Shown in pieces: positions 8,710 through 16,772 of a DNA stretch of 64,000 bases; the stretch's first letter is position 1; every line of letters starts with the position of its first letter. The notes beneath the pieces are model-generated. The model saw nothing but the letters and a program-made list of their open reading frames with translations, was not told the origin of the DNA and searched no databases. This stretch comes from an uncultured Clostridium sp. GTDB lineage: Bacteria; Bacillota; Clostridia; Lachnospirales; Lachnospiraceae. A program made the position numbers and the translations under genes. Location of the stretch: positions 32,667-96,666 of the forward strand of contig URNT01000009.1 of assembly GCA_900549235.1 (NCBI GenBank), read 5' to 3'.

Positions 8710-10313
8710 TACAGGGAACCATGTCTAACGCGGGAAAAAGCCTGATTGCGGCAGGGCTGTGCCGGATCTTTGCCCAGGACGGATACCGGACGGCTCCTTT
8801 TAAGTCCCAGAATATGGCCCTTAATTCATTTATTACAGAGGAAGGGCTGGAAATGGGCCGGGCCCAGGTGGTTCAGGCGGAGGCGGCAGGGATACTGCCT
8901 ACAGCAGATATGAACCCCATTCTGTTAAAACCCACAACAGATGTGGGATCCCAAGTGATTGTTAATGGCATTTCCAGGGGAAATATGAAGGCCAGGGATT
9001 ATTTTGCCTATAAAAGCAGTCTGGTGCCGGAGATTCTGGCAGCCTACGGCAGGCTGGATCAGGCCTATGATGTGATCGTGATCGAAGGAGCGGGAAGTCC
9101 GGCGGAGATCAACCTGAAGTCCCAGGATATTGTAAATATGGGAATGGCAGAGATGGCAGACGCGCCGGTGCTTCTGGCCGGGGATATAGACCGGGGAGGG
9201 GTGTTCGCCCAGCTGTACGGTACGGTGGCTCTTTTGGAACCCCACGAGAAGGAGCGGGTTAAGGGCCTGATTGTCAATAAATTCAGAGGAGATCCTTCTA
9301 TCCTGGAGCCGGGGCTTGCCCAGCTGGAAGAGCTGTGCGGGGTGCCGGTGGTGGGAGTGGTTCCCTTTATGGATGTGGATATTGAGGAAGAGGACAGCTT
9401 AAGCAGCAAGCTGGAGAAAAGAGAAAAGAGGCCGGCGGCCATTGACCTTGCAGTGATCCGTTTCCCAAGAATATCCAATTTTACGGACTTTGATGTGTTT
9501 TCCACTATGGAGGGTGTTTCCCTGCGTTATGTGACGCGGCCGGAAGATCTGGGAAACCCGGATCTGATTTTTCTTCCCGGTACGAAAAATACCATTAATG
9601 ATCTGCTGTGGATGCGTCAGAATGGCCTTGAGGCGGCAGTGAAAAAGCTGGCCAGCCGCCAGGTGCCGGTATGGGGAATCTGCGGCGGGTATCAGATGAT
9701 GGGAGAGGTGCTGAGGGATCCTGAGGGGACAGAGGGCAGCCCTTTTGTCCAGGCAGAAGGCATGGGGCTTCTTCCGCTGTGCACTGAGTTTCAGAGTGAA
9801 AAGGTGCGGACTCAGGCAGAGGGCGCATTTGGACAGCTGGACGGCTGCCTGGCAGGTCTTTCCGGGAAATCCATTACCGGCTATGAGATCCATATGGGCC
9901 GCACCTGGATTAACCGGGAGCTGGGCCCGGCGGATACTGCCAGACTGGTAAAGGAACGGAGAGAGCCAGAAATCTGCCGCCCAGCCTGCTATGTGATGGA
10001 GAAAGGAAGCCATCAGGCCATGGAGGAGGGATGGAACCGGGGGAATCTATACGGCGCCTATGTACATGGGATATTTGACGGGCCGGGGATCGCTCAGGAG
10101 CTGGCAGCCTGCCTCTGCGCGAAAAAAGGCGTCAGTCCGGAAACCATAGGCTCCATGGATTACAGAGCCTACCGCCAGGCCCAGTATGACCGGCTGGCAG
10201 AGAATTTAAGAAACAGTCTTAATATGGACCGTATTTATCAGATTATGGGATTAAAAAAAGGAGCGAAACATGAAACAGATACAGCTGGAGCAGGTGCTCC
10301 CGTCACAGATTGA
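8691..10313 (+). CDS. cbiP: Cobyric acid synthase CbiP/CobQ
   Basis: Glutamine- and ATP-dependent amidase that converts adenosylcobyrinate a,c-diamide to adenosylcobyric acid by amidating four side chains. The N-terminal domain has MSNAGKSLIAAGLCR and FKSQNMALNS. The C-terminal class I glutaminase domain has the nucleophile in WGICGGYQMMGE (Cys near residue 331) and a histidine in GAYVHGIFD. At 540 residues it is slightly long: the last residues run 44 bases into cbiC and probably reflect the overlap. The ribosome binding site (GGAGGAG) lies inside the end of cobD. Confidence 0.95.
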   Translation: MAKAIMIQGTMSNAGKSLIAAGLCRIFAQDGYRTAPFKSQNMALNSFITEEGLEMGRAQVVQAEAAGILPTADMNPILLKPTTDVGSQVIVNGISRGNMKARDYFAYKSSLVPEILAAYGRLDQAYDVIVIEGAGSPAEINLKSQDIVNMGMAEMADAPVLLAGDIDRGGVFAQLYGTVALLEPHEKERVKGLIVNKFRGDPSILEPGLAQLEELCGVPVVGVVPFMDVDIEEEDSLSSKLEKREKRPAAIDLAVIRFPRISNFTDFDVFSTMEGVSLRYVTRPEDLGNPDLIFLPGTKNTINDLLWMRQNGLEAAVKKLASRQVPVWGICGGYQMMGEVLRDPEGTEGSPFVQAEGMGLLPLCTEFQSEKVRTQAEGAFGQLDGCLAGLSGKSITGYEIHMGRTWINRELGPADTARLVKERREPEICRPACYVMEKGSHQAMEEGWNRGNLYGAYVHGIFDGPGIAQELAACLCAKKGVSPETIGSMDYRAYRQAQYDRLAENLRNSLNMDRIYQIMGLKKGAKHETDTAGAGAPVTD

Positions 10314-10920
10314 AAAACGCAGCTTTGAGCTGATCCGCCAGGAGCTTGAAGAAATGGGAAAAAGCCTGAAGGAGGATCAGGCTCCGGTGATCCTGCGGGC
10401 AATCCACACGACAGCGGATTTTGACTACGCAGACAACCTGGTATTTTCAGACCATGCCATAGAACGGGGAAGGGAGGCTTTAAAGCAGGGAGCTCTCATC
10501 ATCACAGACACCAACATGGCCCGGGCCGGAATCAACAAAAAAAAGCTGGAGGAGCTTGGCTGTCAGGTACTCTGCTTCATGGCCGACCAAGACATAGCAG
10601 AGCAGGCCAAAGCCCAGGGCACTACCCGGGCCGCCGCCAGCATGGAAAAAGCCGCCGCCCTCATCCGCCACCAAGACCGCCCCTGCATCTTCGCTATCGG
10701 AAACGCCCCCACCGCCCTCATCCGCCTCTATGAGCTGATCCAGGAAAAAAAACTCCGCCCCGCTCTCATCATCGCCGCCCCCGTCGGCTTCGTAAACGTC
10801 ATCCAGTCCAAAGAACTCATCCTGGACCTTAAAAATACAGAATACATCGTAGCCCAGGGAAGAAAAGGCGGCAGCAACGTAGCCGCCTCCCTCTGCAACG
10901 CCCTCTTATATTCCATCTAA
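10270..10920 (+). CDS. cbiC: Cobalt-precorrin-8 methylmutase CbiC
   Basis: CbiC moves a methyl group from C11 to C12, producing (cobalt-)hydrogenobyrinate. The family region RAIHTTADFDYADNLVFS is at about residues 40-57 with its histidine, followed by ALIITDTNMARAGI. The 216-residue length is normal. An AAAAAAAGGAG ribosome binding site precedes ATG 10270, within the end of cbiP. Codon and base use changes inside the gene: from about 10600 the coding strand becomes very C-rich and G-poor (GCC, CTC, CCC, ATC codons), unlike the G-rich genes upstream. It is the last gene of the operon. Confidence 0.94.
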   Translation: MKQIQLEQVLPSQIEKRSFELIRQELEEMGKSLKEDQAPVILRAIHTTADFDYADNLVFSDHAIERGREALKQGALIITDTNMARAGINKKKLEELGCQVLCFMADQDIAEQAKAQGTTRAAASMEKAAALIRHQDRPCIFAIGNAPTALIRLYELIQEKKLRPALIIAAPVGFVNVIQSKELILDLKNTEYIVAQGRKGGSNVAASLCNALLYSI

Positions 10921-10942
10921 AAATTTGTTTATTTTTCCAAAT

Positions 10943-10964
10943 CTTACTCCTGCCAAGGAGTAAG
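10943..10964 (+). terminator. Hairpin after the cobalamin operon (weak terminator candidate)
   Basis: CTTACTCCT and AGGAGTAAG form a perfect 9-bp stem with a 4-base loop, 22 bases after the cbiC stop. There is no T-run on its 3' side, so termination is uncertain. The right arm abuts the outer arm of palindromic repeat A. Confidence 0.4.
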
Positions 10965-11011
10965 AGAGGGCCCATTTTCCAGGCCCGCCTGCGTGCGGGA
11001 TTAGTCTGTCT

Positions 11012-11175
11012 CAGAGCGTGTTTGAAAATTCATTTCCGCCATCTGCACGCCCCACTTCGCGGTATATCCAGGCCGGATTCAGTCAGCGTAGCCCACTACG
11101 CCTCCTTCATCCGGCCTGGATCTCCCACAAAGTGTGACGCACATCTGACGAAAAGCAATTTTCAAACACGCTCTG
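11012..11175. repeat. Palindromic repeat B, nested inside repeat A
   Basis: This 164-bp imperfect palindrome has perfect 19-bp terminal arms, CAGAGCGTGTTTGAAAATT at 11012-11030 and its complement at 11157-11175. Inner arms around CCAGGCCGGAT also pair, and the centre carries GCGTAG/CTACGC. It interrupts the left arm of repeat A, so it probably arrived later. It looks like a miniature inverted-repeat element without a transposase gene. No clear target duplication is visible. Confidence 0.8.
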
Positions 11176-11194
11176 GTATAAAAAAATCGGCGTT

Positions 11195-11248
11195 AAGGGG
11201 CCGGGTCTGCACTGTCTGAGTGAAACGAGTTTGCAGACCCGGCCCCTT
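11195..11248 (+). repeat. Core hairpin of repeat A with a conserved 20-base loop
   Basis: A perfect 17-bp stem (11195-11211 with 11232-11248) encloses the loop CTGTCTGAGTGAAACGAGTT. The minus strand of 16832-16885 has the same flanks (GGCGTTAAG before, CTTGCTTTTAGCC after), the same stem and loop lengths, and a loop matching at 17 of 20 positions. Its outer stem has a different but self-complementary sequence. Such covariation points to a structure kept under selection. Confidence 0.75.
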
Positions 11249-11331
11249 GCTTTTAGCCGGTTTTTATATACTTAGACAGGACTTCCCGCAAAGCCCCCGC
11301 GGTCCTGGAAAATGGGCCCTCTCTTACGGAC

Positions 11332-12744
11332 TCACCCTTCTTTCCCATTCCAGCAATAAGTACAAAGCTTACAAGGCGAAATCCCAATCGATTCCACCAG
11401 ATCGTCCAGCCTGTGGAACCGCAGTGAGGTGAAATTCAGCCTCTTCCGGATCTCCTCAACCATCTCCTGATAATTCTGGCTGTCAGGATCCGCGTAGTTT
11501 TCCAGAACAGCCTGGGATACCTCGTTCCCCTCCCGGTCACGGATGACTCTCCGGGTGATCAGATCCAGCTCGGAGCTGGAGCGGGAGAAGTTCAGGTAGG
11601 GACAGCCAAAGAGCAGGGGCGGGCAGGCTGGACGGATATGAACCTCCTTTGCTCCGCTCTGGTAAAGAAACTCAGAGGTCTCTCCCAGCTGGGTTCCCCG
11701 GACAATGGAATCGTCAATGAGAAGGAGCTTCTTATCGCGGATCAGGGTGTCCACAGGGATCAGCTTCATCCTGGCAATCAGGTTTCGCTGGCTCTGGTTC
11801 TGAGGCATAAAGGAACGGGGCCAGGTAGGCGTGTATTTAATAAAGGGTCTGGCAAAGGGAACACCGGACTGGTTCGCGTAGCCGATGGCGTGGGCAATGC
11901 CGGAATCAGGAACGCCGGCCACAATATCAGGCTGTACCTCGTCCCGCTTTGCGAGGAGGCGGCCGCATTCATACCGCATGCTTTCTACGTTTACCCCCTC
12001 GTAGGTGGAGGTAGGGTAGCCGTAGTAGACCCATAGGAAGGAGCAGATCTTCATTTCCTCTCTGGGAGCGCTTAAGGTAGTTACTTCCTCCGGTGTAATA
12101 AAAACGATCTCACCGGGGCCCAGTTCTTTGTAATCCGTATAGCCCAGATTGATATAGGCAAAGCTTTCAAAGGAAGCACAGAAGGCGTTCTCCTTTTTGC
12201 CGATTACAATAGGAGTCCTGCCGTATTTGTCTCTGGAGGCGTAGATACCCTCAGGAGTCAGAAGCAGTATGGTCATAGATCCCTGGATCTTATCCTGGGC
12301 GTAGAGAAGGCCCTCTGTAAGGGTAGCTTTCTGGTTGATCAGGGCTGCTACCAGCTCGGTAGCATTGATGCGGCCTCTGCTCATCTCCATAAAATGGATA
12401 TGACCATTTTTATAGGCGTCATCCACCAGCTCCTTTTCATTGTTGATCTTGCCCACGGTGGTGATGGCGAAACTGCCAAGATGAGACTGGATCAAAAGAG
12501 GCTGAGGCTCATTGTCAGAAATACAGCCAATGCCAAGGGTGCCCGAAAGCTCGTCCAGGTCTCCGTCAAATTTTGTACGGAACGGTGAATTTTCAATATT
12601 GTGGATGGCTCTTGTAAAGCCCTGGCTCTTGTCATATACGGCCATGCCGCCCCGCTTTGTTCCCAGATGGGAATGATAATCTACTCCGAAAAATAAATCC
12701 AGCGTACAACTGTTTTTAGATGCAACTCCAAATATTCCGCCCAT
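11332..12744 (-). CDS. PurF-like amidophosphoribosyltransferase lacking the N-terminal catalytic cysteine
   Basis: The 470-residue protein has the PurF layout: an N-terminal class II glutamine amidotransferase domain, then a phosphoribosyltransferase domain with the PRPP loop LLIDDSIVRGTQ near residues 345-356. C-terminal cysteines (PCKLCTYC) resemble Fe-S ligands. In true PurF the mature N-terminus is Cys, the nucleophile that releases ammonia from glutamine. Here ATG is followed by Gly (MGGIFGV), and an upstream in-frame start gives no processed Cys either. The start 12744 follows AAGAAGGGATGA. The protein may use free ammonia, serve a regulatory role or have a changed reaction. No other pur gene lies nearby. 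Confidence 0.82.
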   Translation of the reverse strand: MGGIFGVASKNSCTLDLFFGVDYHSHLGTKRGGMAVYDKSQGFTRAIHNIENSPFRTKFDGDLDELSGTLGIGCISDNEPQPLLIQSHLGSFAITTVGKINNEKELVDDAYKNGHIHFMEMSRGRINATELVAALINQKATLTEGLLYAQDKIQGSMTILLLTPEGIYASRDKYGRTPIVIGKKENAFCASFESFAYINLGYTDYKELGPGEIVFITPEEVTTLSAPREEMKICSFLWVYYGYPTSTYEGVNVESMRYECGRLLAKRDEVQPDIVAGVPDSGIAHAIGYANQSGVPFARPFIKYTPTWPRSFMPQNQSQRNLIARMKLIPVDTLIRDKKLLLIDDSIVRGTQLGETSEFLYQSGAKEVHIRPACPPLLFGCPYLNFSRSSSELDLITRRVIRDREGNEVSQAVLENYADPDSQNYQEMVEEIRKRLNFTSLRFHRLDDLVESIGISPCKLCTYCWNGKEG

Positions 12745-12792
12745 TCTGTCATCCCTTCTTTGCTTGGTATAATTGTAACGGTTAACGGAAAT

Positions 12793-12822
12793 ATCATAGC
12801 ATATATTAGCGGTGAAGGACAA
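12793..12822 (-). promoter_or_regulatory. Probable sigma-A promoter of the purF-like gene
   Basis: On the minus strand TTGTCC (12817-12822) and TATGAT (12793-12798) are separated by 18 bases. This would place transcription start about 40 bases before the ATG. Moderate match only. Confidence 0.45.
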
Positions 12823-12965
12823 TATACATCAGATATTATTTATACTTATGAATGATAATAAGGCGGACCTGGGGGAAAATGAAAATTGAAAAAAGTGGAA
12901 AGCCATTGTATAATGATGGCAGATGCAGCAAAGCCTGCACAAAACACATAAGGAGACCAGAAGTC

Positions 12966-13946
12966 ATGACCGAACAACATACCTATACAGTAGCCCAGGA
13001 CGGCACAGGAGATTTTGCTTCCATAGGAGAAGCCTTACATACCATCGGCACAGAAGGCGCCGATCCGGTCCGTCTGTTTATAAAGAAAGGAACCTACCAT
13101 GAACGGCTGGAGATCCGCAGACCCTTTCTGACCCTGGAGGGAGAGGATGCGGAGGAAACCATCATCACCTACGGCCTTTATGCCAGGATGGAGATGGAGG
13201 ACGGGATGAAGCGGGGAACCTTCCGCTCCTATTCGGTTCTGATCGATACCCATGATGTGACGGCAAGAAGCCTGACCTTTAGAAATCACGCAGGCCCCGG
13301 CTCCCAGGTGGGACAGGCCCTGGCTCTTTATGTGGACGGAGACAGGATCCTGTTTGAGAACTGCCGTATGGAGGCCAGTCAGGATACTCTGTTTACAGGC
13401 CCTCTTCCTCCAAAGGAGATCGAACCAAACGGCTTTATCGGCCCTAAGCAGCATGCCCCACGGATCAACGGGCGCCACTGCTACCGGAACTGCCTGATCA
13501 GAGGCGACATTGATTTTATTTTCGGCAGCGCAACCGCTTATTTTGAAGGCTGTGAGCTGTTTTCCAATAATATCGGCAAGGAGATCAACGGTTATGTAAC
13601 CGCTGCCTCCACACCTGAGGGCCAGGAGTTTGGCTATGTATTTAAGGACTGCCATTTTACCAGTAACTGTCCTCCAAGAAGCGTGTATCTGGGACGTCCC
13701 TGGAGAAATTTTGCAAAAACCGTTCTTCTGAACTGCCGCCTGGAGGAGCATATCTGTCTGGAGGGTTGGCATGACTGGGGGAAGGAGGCGGCCCACGATA
13801 CTCTGTATTACGCGGAGTGGCACAGCTACGGCCCGGGAGCGGCAGATGAGAAGCGTCCTGACTGGGTGGAAATTTTAAAGGATGGCGGTCAGGAGGCGTA
13901 CACCATAGAGAAGGTTCTTTCCGGTACAGACGGCTGGAGGCCTTGA
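12966..13946 (+). CDS. Pectin methylesterase (carbohydrate esterase family 8)
   Basis: Removes methyl esters from homogalacturonan. The 326-residue right-handed beta-helix protein shows the family blocks in order: TVAQDGTGDFASI near the start, GQALALYVDGD, the catalytic-region QDTLF, the aspartate in DFIFGSATAYFEGC, and YLGRPWRNF. I see no signal peptide, so it probably acts in the cytoplasm on imported oligogalacturonides. ATG 12966 follows AAGGAGACC; an upstream in-frame start adds 38 residues of unrelated character. A YesN-type regulator gene follows after 13 bases, probably on the same transcript. Confidence 0.93.
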   Translation: MTEQHTYTVAQDGTGDFASIGEALHTIGTEGADPVRLFIKKGTYHERLEIRRPFLTLEGEDAEETIITYGLYARMEMEDGMKRGTFRSYSVLIDTHDVTARSLTFRNHAGPGSQVGQALALYVDGDRILFENCRMEASQDTLFTGPLPPKEIEPNGFIGPKQHAPRINGRHCYRNCLIRGDIDFIFGSATAYFEGCELFSNNIGKEINGYVTAASTPEGQEFGYVFKDCHFTSNCPPRSVYLGRPWRNFAKTVLLNCRLEEHICLEGWHDWGKEAAHDTLYYAEWHSYGPGAADEKRPDWVEILKDGGQEAYTIEKVLSGTDGWRP

Positions 13947-13959
13947 AAGGAGCAGGCAG

Positions 13960-15606
13960 ATGGAATTATATCGGATCCTTTTGGTAGATGATGAGGAAGA
14001 GGTAAGAAAGAGCATTATTAAAAAAATCGATTGGAACAGCGCAGGCTTTCAGGTGGCGGGAGATGCGGAAAACGGGGAGGATGCCCTGGAAAAGATCGAG
14101 GCATTGGAGCCGGATCTTATTATCACAGATATCCGTATGCCCTATATGGACGGCCTGAGCCTGGCAGAGCGGATCCGGCAGAAATATCCATCCATGAAGA
14201 TTGTGATCTTTTCCGGCTATGACGATTTTGAATACGCCAAGCAGGCCATTAAGCTGAATGTAACGGAATACATTTTAAAGCCGGTCAATGTAGAGGAGAT
14301 GACGGCCATTCTGGTGCGGATCAAGGCAAACCTGGATCAGGAAATCGAGCAGAAGCGGAATGTCCGTCTCCTAAGAGAAAATTATGTAAAAAGCCTGCCG
14401 ATTTTAAAGGAGCAGTTTTTAAATGATCTGGTAAGCCGCCCTCTGGATGAGGCTCTTGCTGAGGCCCGTCTTGGGGAGTATGACATCCATCTTTCCGGAG
14501 CCCGCAAATGGGTGGCGGCAGCCATTGACATAGAACGCCCGTCCACACCTGAGGGCAGTCTGCCCATCCACCGGGAAAAGGATCTGATCCCCATTTCCGT
14601 GATGCAGATCGTAGAGGAAAAGCTGGCCTCCTACTGCCGCTTTGCCATCTTTACCCTGGCAGGTTCCATGGAGCCAGAACTGGCTGTGATCGCGGCTATT
14701 GACGGGGAAAACAGCCAGACAGGTCTCATCGACGTGCTAGGAGATATATGCAAAGAGGTGAGAAAGATCCTTGAAATCCCCATCACCATCGGCGTGGGAC
14801 ACGGCTGCCCGAAGCTGACGGAGGTGTTCCACTCTTATCAGGATGCGGTGAATGCCCTGGGCTATAAAGCTATTGTTGGAGGGGGAAGTACCATTTATAT
14901 CAATGATGTGGAGCCTGTGAGCAGAGGGAAGCTCCAGTTTGACGGGAAGGATGAGGCGGAGCTGACAGCCGCTGTGAAATTCGGCCCGGAGGGAAAGATA
15001 CGGGAGACCGTCCGCAGGCTTACAGGGAAGATGAATGACGCCAAGGTCCATTTCAGGCAGTGCCAGGCTTATATGCTGGGGATTTCCAACTGTCTGATCC
15101 AGCTGAGCCAGATGTATGACCTGGATCTGAGCCATGTGTTTGAGTGTGGCAGCGAGAGAGGGGACGGCTGCACCCTGGTGCCCAAGTTCCAGAAAACAGA
15201 GGAATTTGCCCAGTGGCTTTTGTCAGCGGCTCTCAGCATGAACCAGGCCATGAGTCAGGAGCGGGACAATACAACTAAGCAGGTGATCCAGGAGGCCAGA
15301 CAGTATATTTTAGATAATTACCAGGATCCGGAGTTGTCGGTAGAGAAGATCTGCCGTCACCTCCATATGAGCCCGGCCTATTTTTCCACCTTGTTTAAGC
15401 GGGAGACGGGACAGGCGTATATCGCCTATCTGACGGAGCTGCGTCTTAATAAGGCGGTGGAGCTTCTGAATAAGACAGATGACAAAACCTATGTGATCGC
15501 CGCCAAGGTAGGGTATCAGGAGCAGAATTATTTCAGCTATGTATTTAAAAAACGGTTTGGTATTTCGCCCACCAGGTTTCGGGGGGCAAAGAAGGCGCCC
15601 CTTTAA
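13960..15606 (+). CDS. YesN-type response regulator with AraC DNA-binding domain
   Basis: Two-component regulator of 548 residues. The receiver domain (about 1-125) has the acidic DDEEE cluster, the phosphoacceptor Asp57 in ITDIRMP and the lysine in YILKPVN. A long middle region carries a degenerate conserved domain typical of YesN proteins. Residues about 435-545 form two AraC helix-turn-helix units (LSVEKICRHLHMSPAYFS and YVIAAKVGYQEQNYFS). There is no kinase gene beside it; the only YesM-type kinase in the window is at 23609. Its pairing with pectin methylesterase recalls the yes pectin-use region of Bacillus. Its targets are unknown. Confidence 0.9.
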   Translation: MELYRILLVDDEEEVRKSIIKKIDWNSAGFQVAGDAENGEDALEKIEALEPDLIITDIRMPYMDGLSLAERIRQKYPSMKIVIFSGYDDFEYAKQAIKLNVTEYILKPVNVEEMTAILVRIKANLDQEIEQKRNVRLLRENYVKSLPILKEQFLNDLVSRPLDEALAEARLGEYDIHLSGARKWVAAAIDIERPSTPEGSLPIHREKDLIPISVMQIVEEKLASYCRFAIFTLAGSMEPELAVIAAIDGENSQTGLIDVLGDICKEVRKILEIPITIGVGHGCPKLTEVFHSYQDAVNALGYKAIVGGGSTIYINDVEPVSRGKLQFDGKDEAELTAAVKFGPEGKIRETVRRLTGKMNDAKVHFRQCQAYMLGISNCLIQLSQMYDLDLSHVFECGSERGDGCTLVPKFQKTEEFAQWLLSAALSMNQAMSQERDNTTKQVIQEARQYILDNYQDPELSVEKICRHLHMSPAYFSTLFKRETGQAYIAYLTELRLNKAVELLNKTDDKTYVIAAKVGYQEQNYFSYVFKKRFGISPTRFRGAKKAPL

Positions 15607-16055
15607 AAGGGCGCTTTCTCTTTTGAAAGACGGCTGTTCTGGAACTGCCCGGAAAAGGTCACATCCTCGCCGAACCAGTCAGGGGGCACAAAATCCAGGG
15701 CCTCCTGTTCAGAGGCAAATTCCACCTCTCCAAGGTTCAGGCCTTCATACTCCCCTTCAAATACATCCAGCTCGATGGTATATTCTTTAAAGGGAATCAG
15801 GTAGCGGCGCTTTTTCAGTACAATGCCGTCGGCTTTTGTAAGAAGATGGGTGTAGGCGGCTTCATTCAGCGGAAGATTATATTCTTCCCTGGAAAGGAGG
15901 CCCTTTCCCTTGTAGGTGAGATAATATGCTTCATCCTCTCTGCGGATCCGTACCACCGGGTCGGTGCAGAGATAAGCCTGCTCGATCTGGTGGAAGGGAT
16001 AGTCCTGCAGATTTTCAGGGCATTTCCAGATTCTGTATTTACGTTCGATTTCCAT
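15603..16055 (-). CDS. CYTH domain protein (triphosphate-tunnel fold)
   Basis: The 150-residue protein begins MEIERKYRI, the ExExK metal- and triphosphate-binding signature of the CYTH superfamily (class IV adenylate cyclase, thiamine triphosphatase, tripolyphosphatase). VRIRREDEAYYLTYKGKG supplies the expected Arg/Lys-rich strands, and ELDVFEGEYEGLNLGEVEF is the C-terminal acidic strand pair. Bacterial members of this size are often tripolyphosphatases, but the substrate cannot be read here. It is convergent with the response regulator gene, and their stop codons overlap. The ribosome binding site (AAGGAGGAGA) is strong. Confidence 0.88.
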   Translation of the reverse strand: MEIERKYRIWKCPENLQDYPFHQIEQAYLCTDPVVRIRREDEAYYLTYKGKGLLSREEYNLPLNEAAYTHLLTKADGIVLKKRRYLIPFKEYTIELDVFEGEYEGLNLGEVEFASEQEALDFVPPDWFGEDVTFSGQFQNSRLSKEKAPF

Positions 16056-16208
16056 AGTCTCCTCCTTGTGTTTTGGAAAAAATATTAGTGGCTTTCACTA
16101 AGATTTTATTTTTTTTGATTTTATTATCATATCATTTATCACTTTTCAGGAAAAGGTATCAATGATAAAATAATGTCAATAATTAAAAAGTGGAAAGGGA
16201 ATAAAAAT

Positions 16209-16772
16209 ATGTCAAAGGTTTTTGCTTTTCTTGCAGACGGTCTGGAAGAGGTAGAGTGTCTGGCAGCCGTAGATGTGCTGCGCCGCTCCGGTGTTGAGGT
16301 TGTACTGGTATCCATCACGGGAAAGAAAGAGATCACCGGTTCTCACAAGATTGTATTTATGGCGGATGCTCTGTTTGAGGATGTGGACACAGACGAAGCA
16401 GACGTACTCTTCCTGCCGGGGGGTATGCCCGGTACAAAGCACTTAAAGGCCCATCAGAGCCTGGCAGAGGCCATCGTAAAGGCCAACAAGCAGGGCCGCC
16501 GCATTGCCGCGATCTGCGCCGCGCCCAGCATCCTGGGGGCCATGGGACTGTTAAAAGGAAAGACAGCAACCTGTTATCCCGGTTTTGAGGAGGAACTGGA
16601 GGGAGTTTCCTATACAAGACAGGGAGTTGTGACAGACGGAAATATAACCACAGCAAGAGGACTTGGATTCGCTCTGGATCTGGGGCTTGAGCTTTTGAGG
16701 CTTTTGCAGGGGGCTCAGCAGGCGGAGAGAGTGATGGAGGCGATACAGTATCCGAGAGGAACCGCAAGGTAA
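16209..16772 (+). CDS. DJ-1/PfpI family protein
   Basis: The 187-residue flavodoxin-like protein belongs to the DJ-1 superfamily. Seen are the glutamate in LADGLEEVE near residue 15, the nucleophile elbow AAICAAPSILG (Cys near residue 103), and TARGLGFALDLGLELL near the C-terminus. Members act in stress defence or as glyoxalase- or deglycase-like enzymes; the substrate here is unknown. ATG 16209 follows GTGGAAAGGG; an upstream in-frame start would add 12 residues. The last five codons and the stop lie inside the outer arm of palindromic repeat A copy 2, so the repeat may supply the end of the protein. Confidence 0.9.
   Translation: MSKVFAFLADGLEEVECLAAVDVLRRSGVEVVLVSITGKKEITGSHKIVFMADALFEDVDTDEADVLFLPGGMPGTKHLKAHQSLAEAIVKANKQGRRIAAICAAPSILGAMGLLKGKTATCYPGFEEELEGVSYTRQGVVTDGNITTARGLGFALDLGLELLRLLQGAQQAERVMEAIQYPRGTAR

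Larger units (their letters stand above)
10961..11326. repeat. Palindromic repeat A, copy 1, with a second palindrome inserted in its left arm
   Basis: This 366-bp element fills most of the gene-free stretch 10921-11331. Its outermost arms, 10961-10983 and 11304-11326, are perfect 23-bp inverted repeats. Removing the separate palindrome B (11012-11175) leaves about 200 bp whose halves align imperfectly throughout and end in a central 17-bp perfect hairpin (11195-11248). The size and core match copy 2 at 16758-16956. I see no credible coding sequence: the small frames here are by-products of the palindromes. Confidence 0.85.

Noticed and set aside
1..10920. Cobalamin riboswitch within the cob operon
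   Set aside because: I looked in the few gaps (4588-4704, 6482-6607) and found only dispersed repeats. Any riboswitch would lie before the operon, outside the window.
11022..11432. Small plus-strand frames in the repeat region
   Set aside because: They lie on palindromic arms and core hairpins, and the last runs into the end of the purF-like gene.
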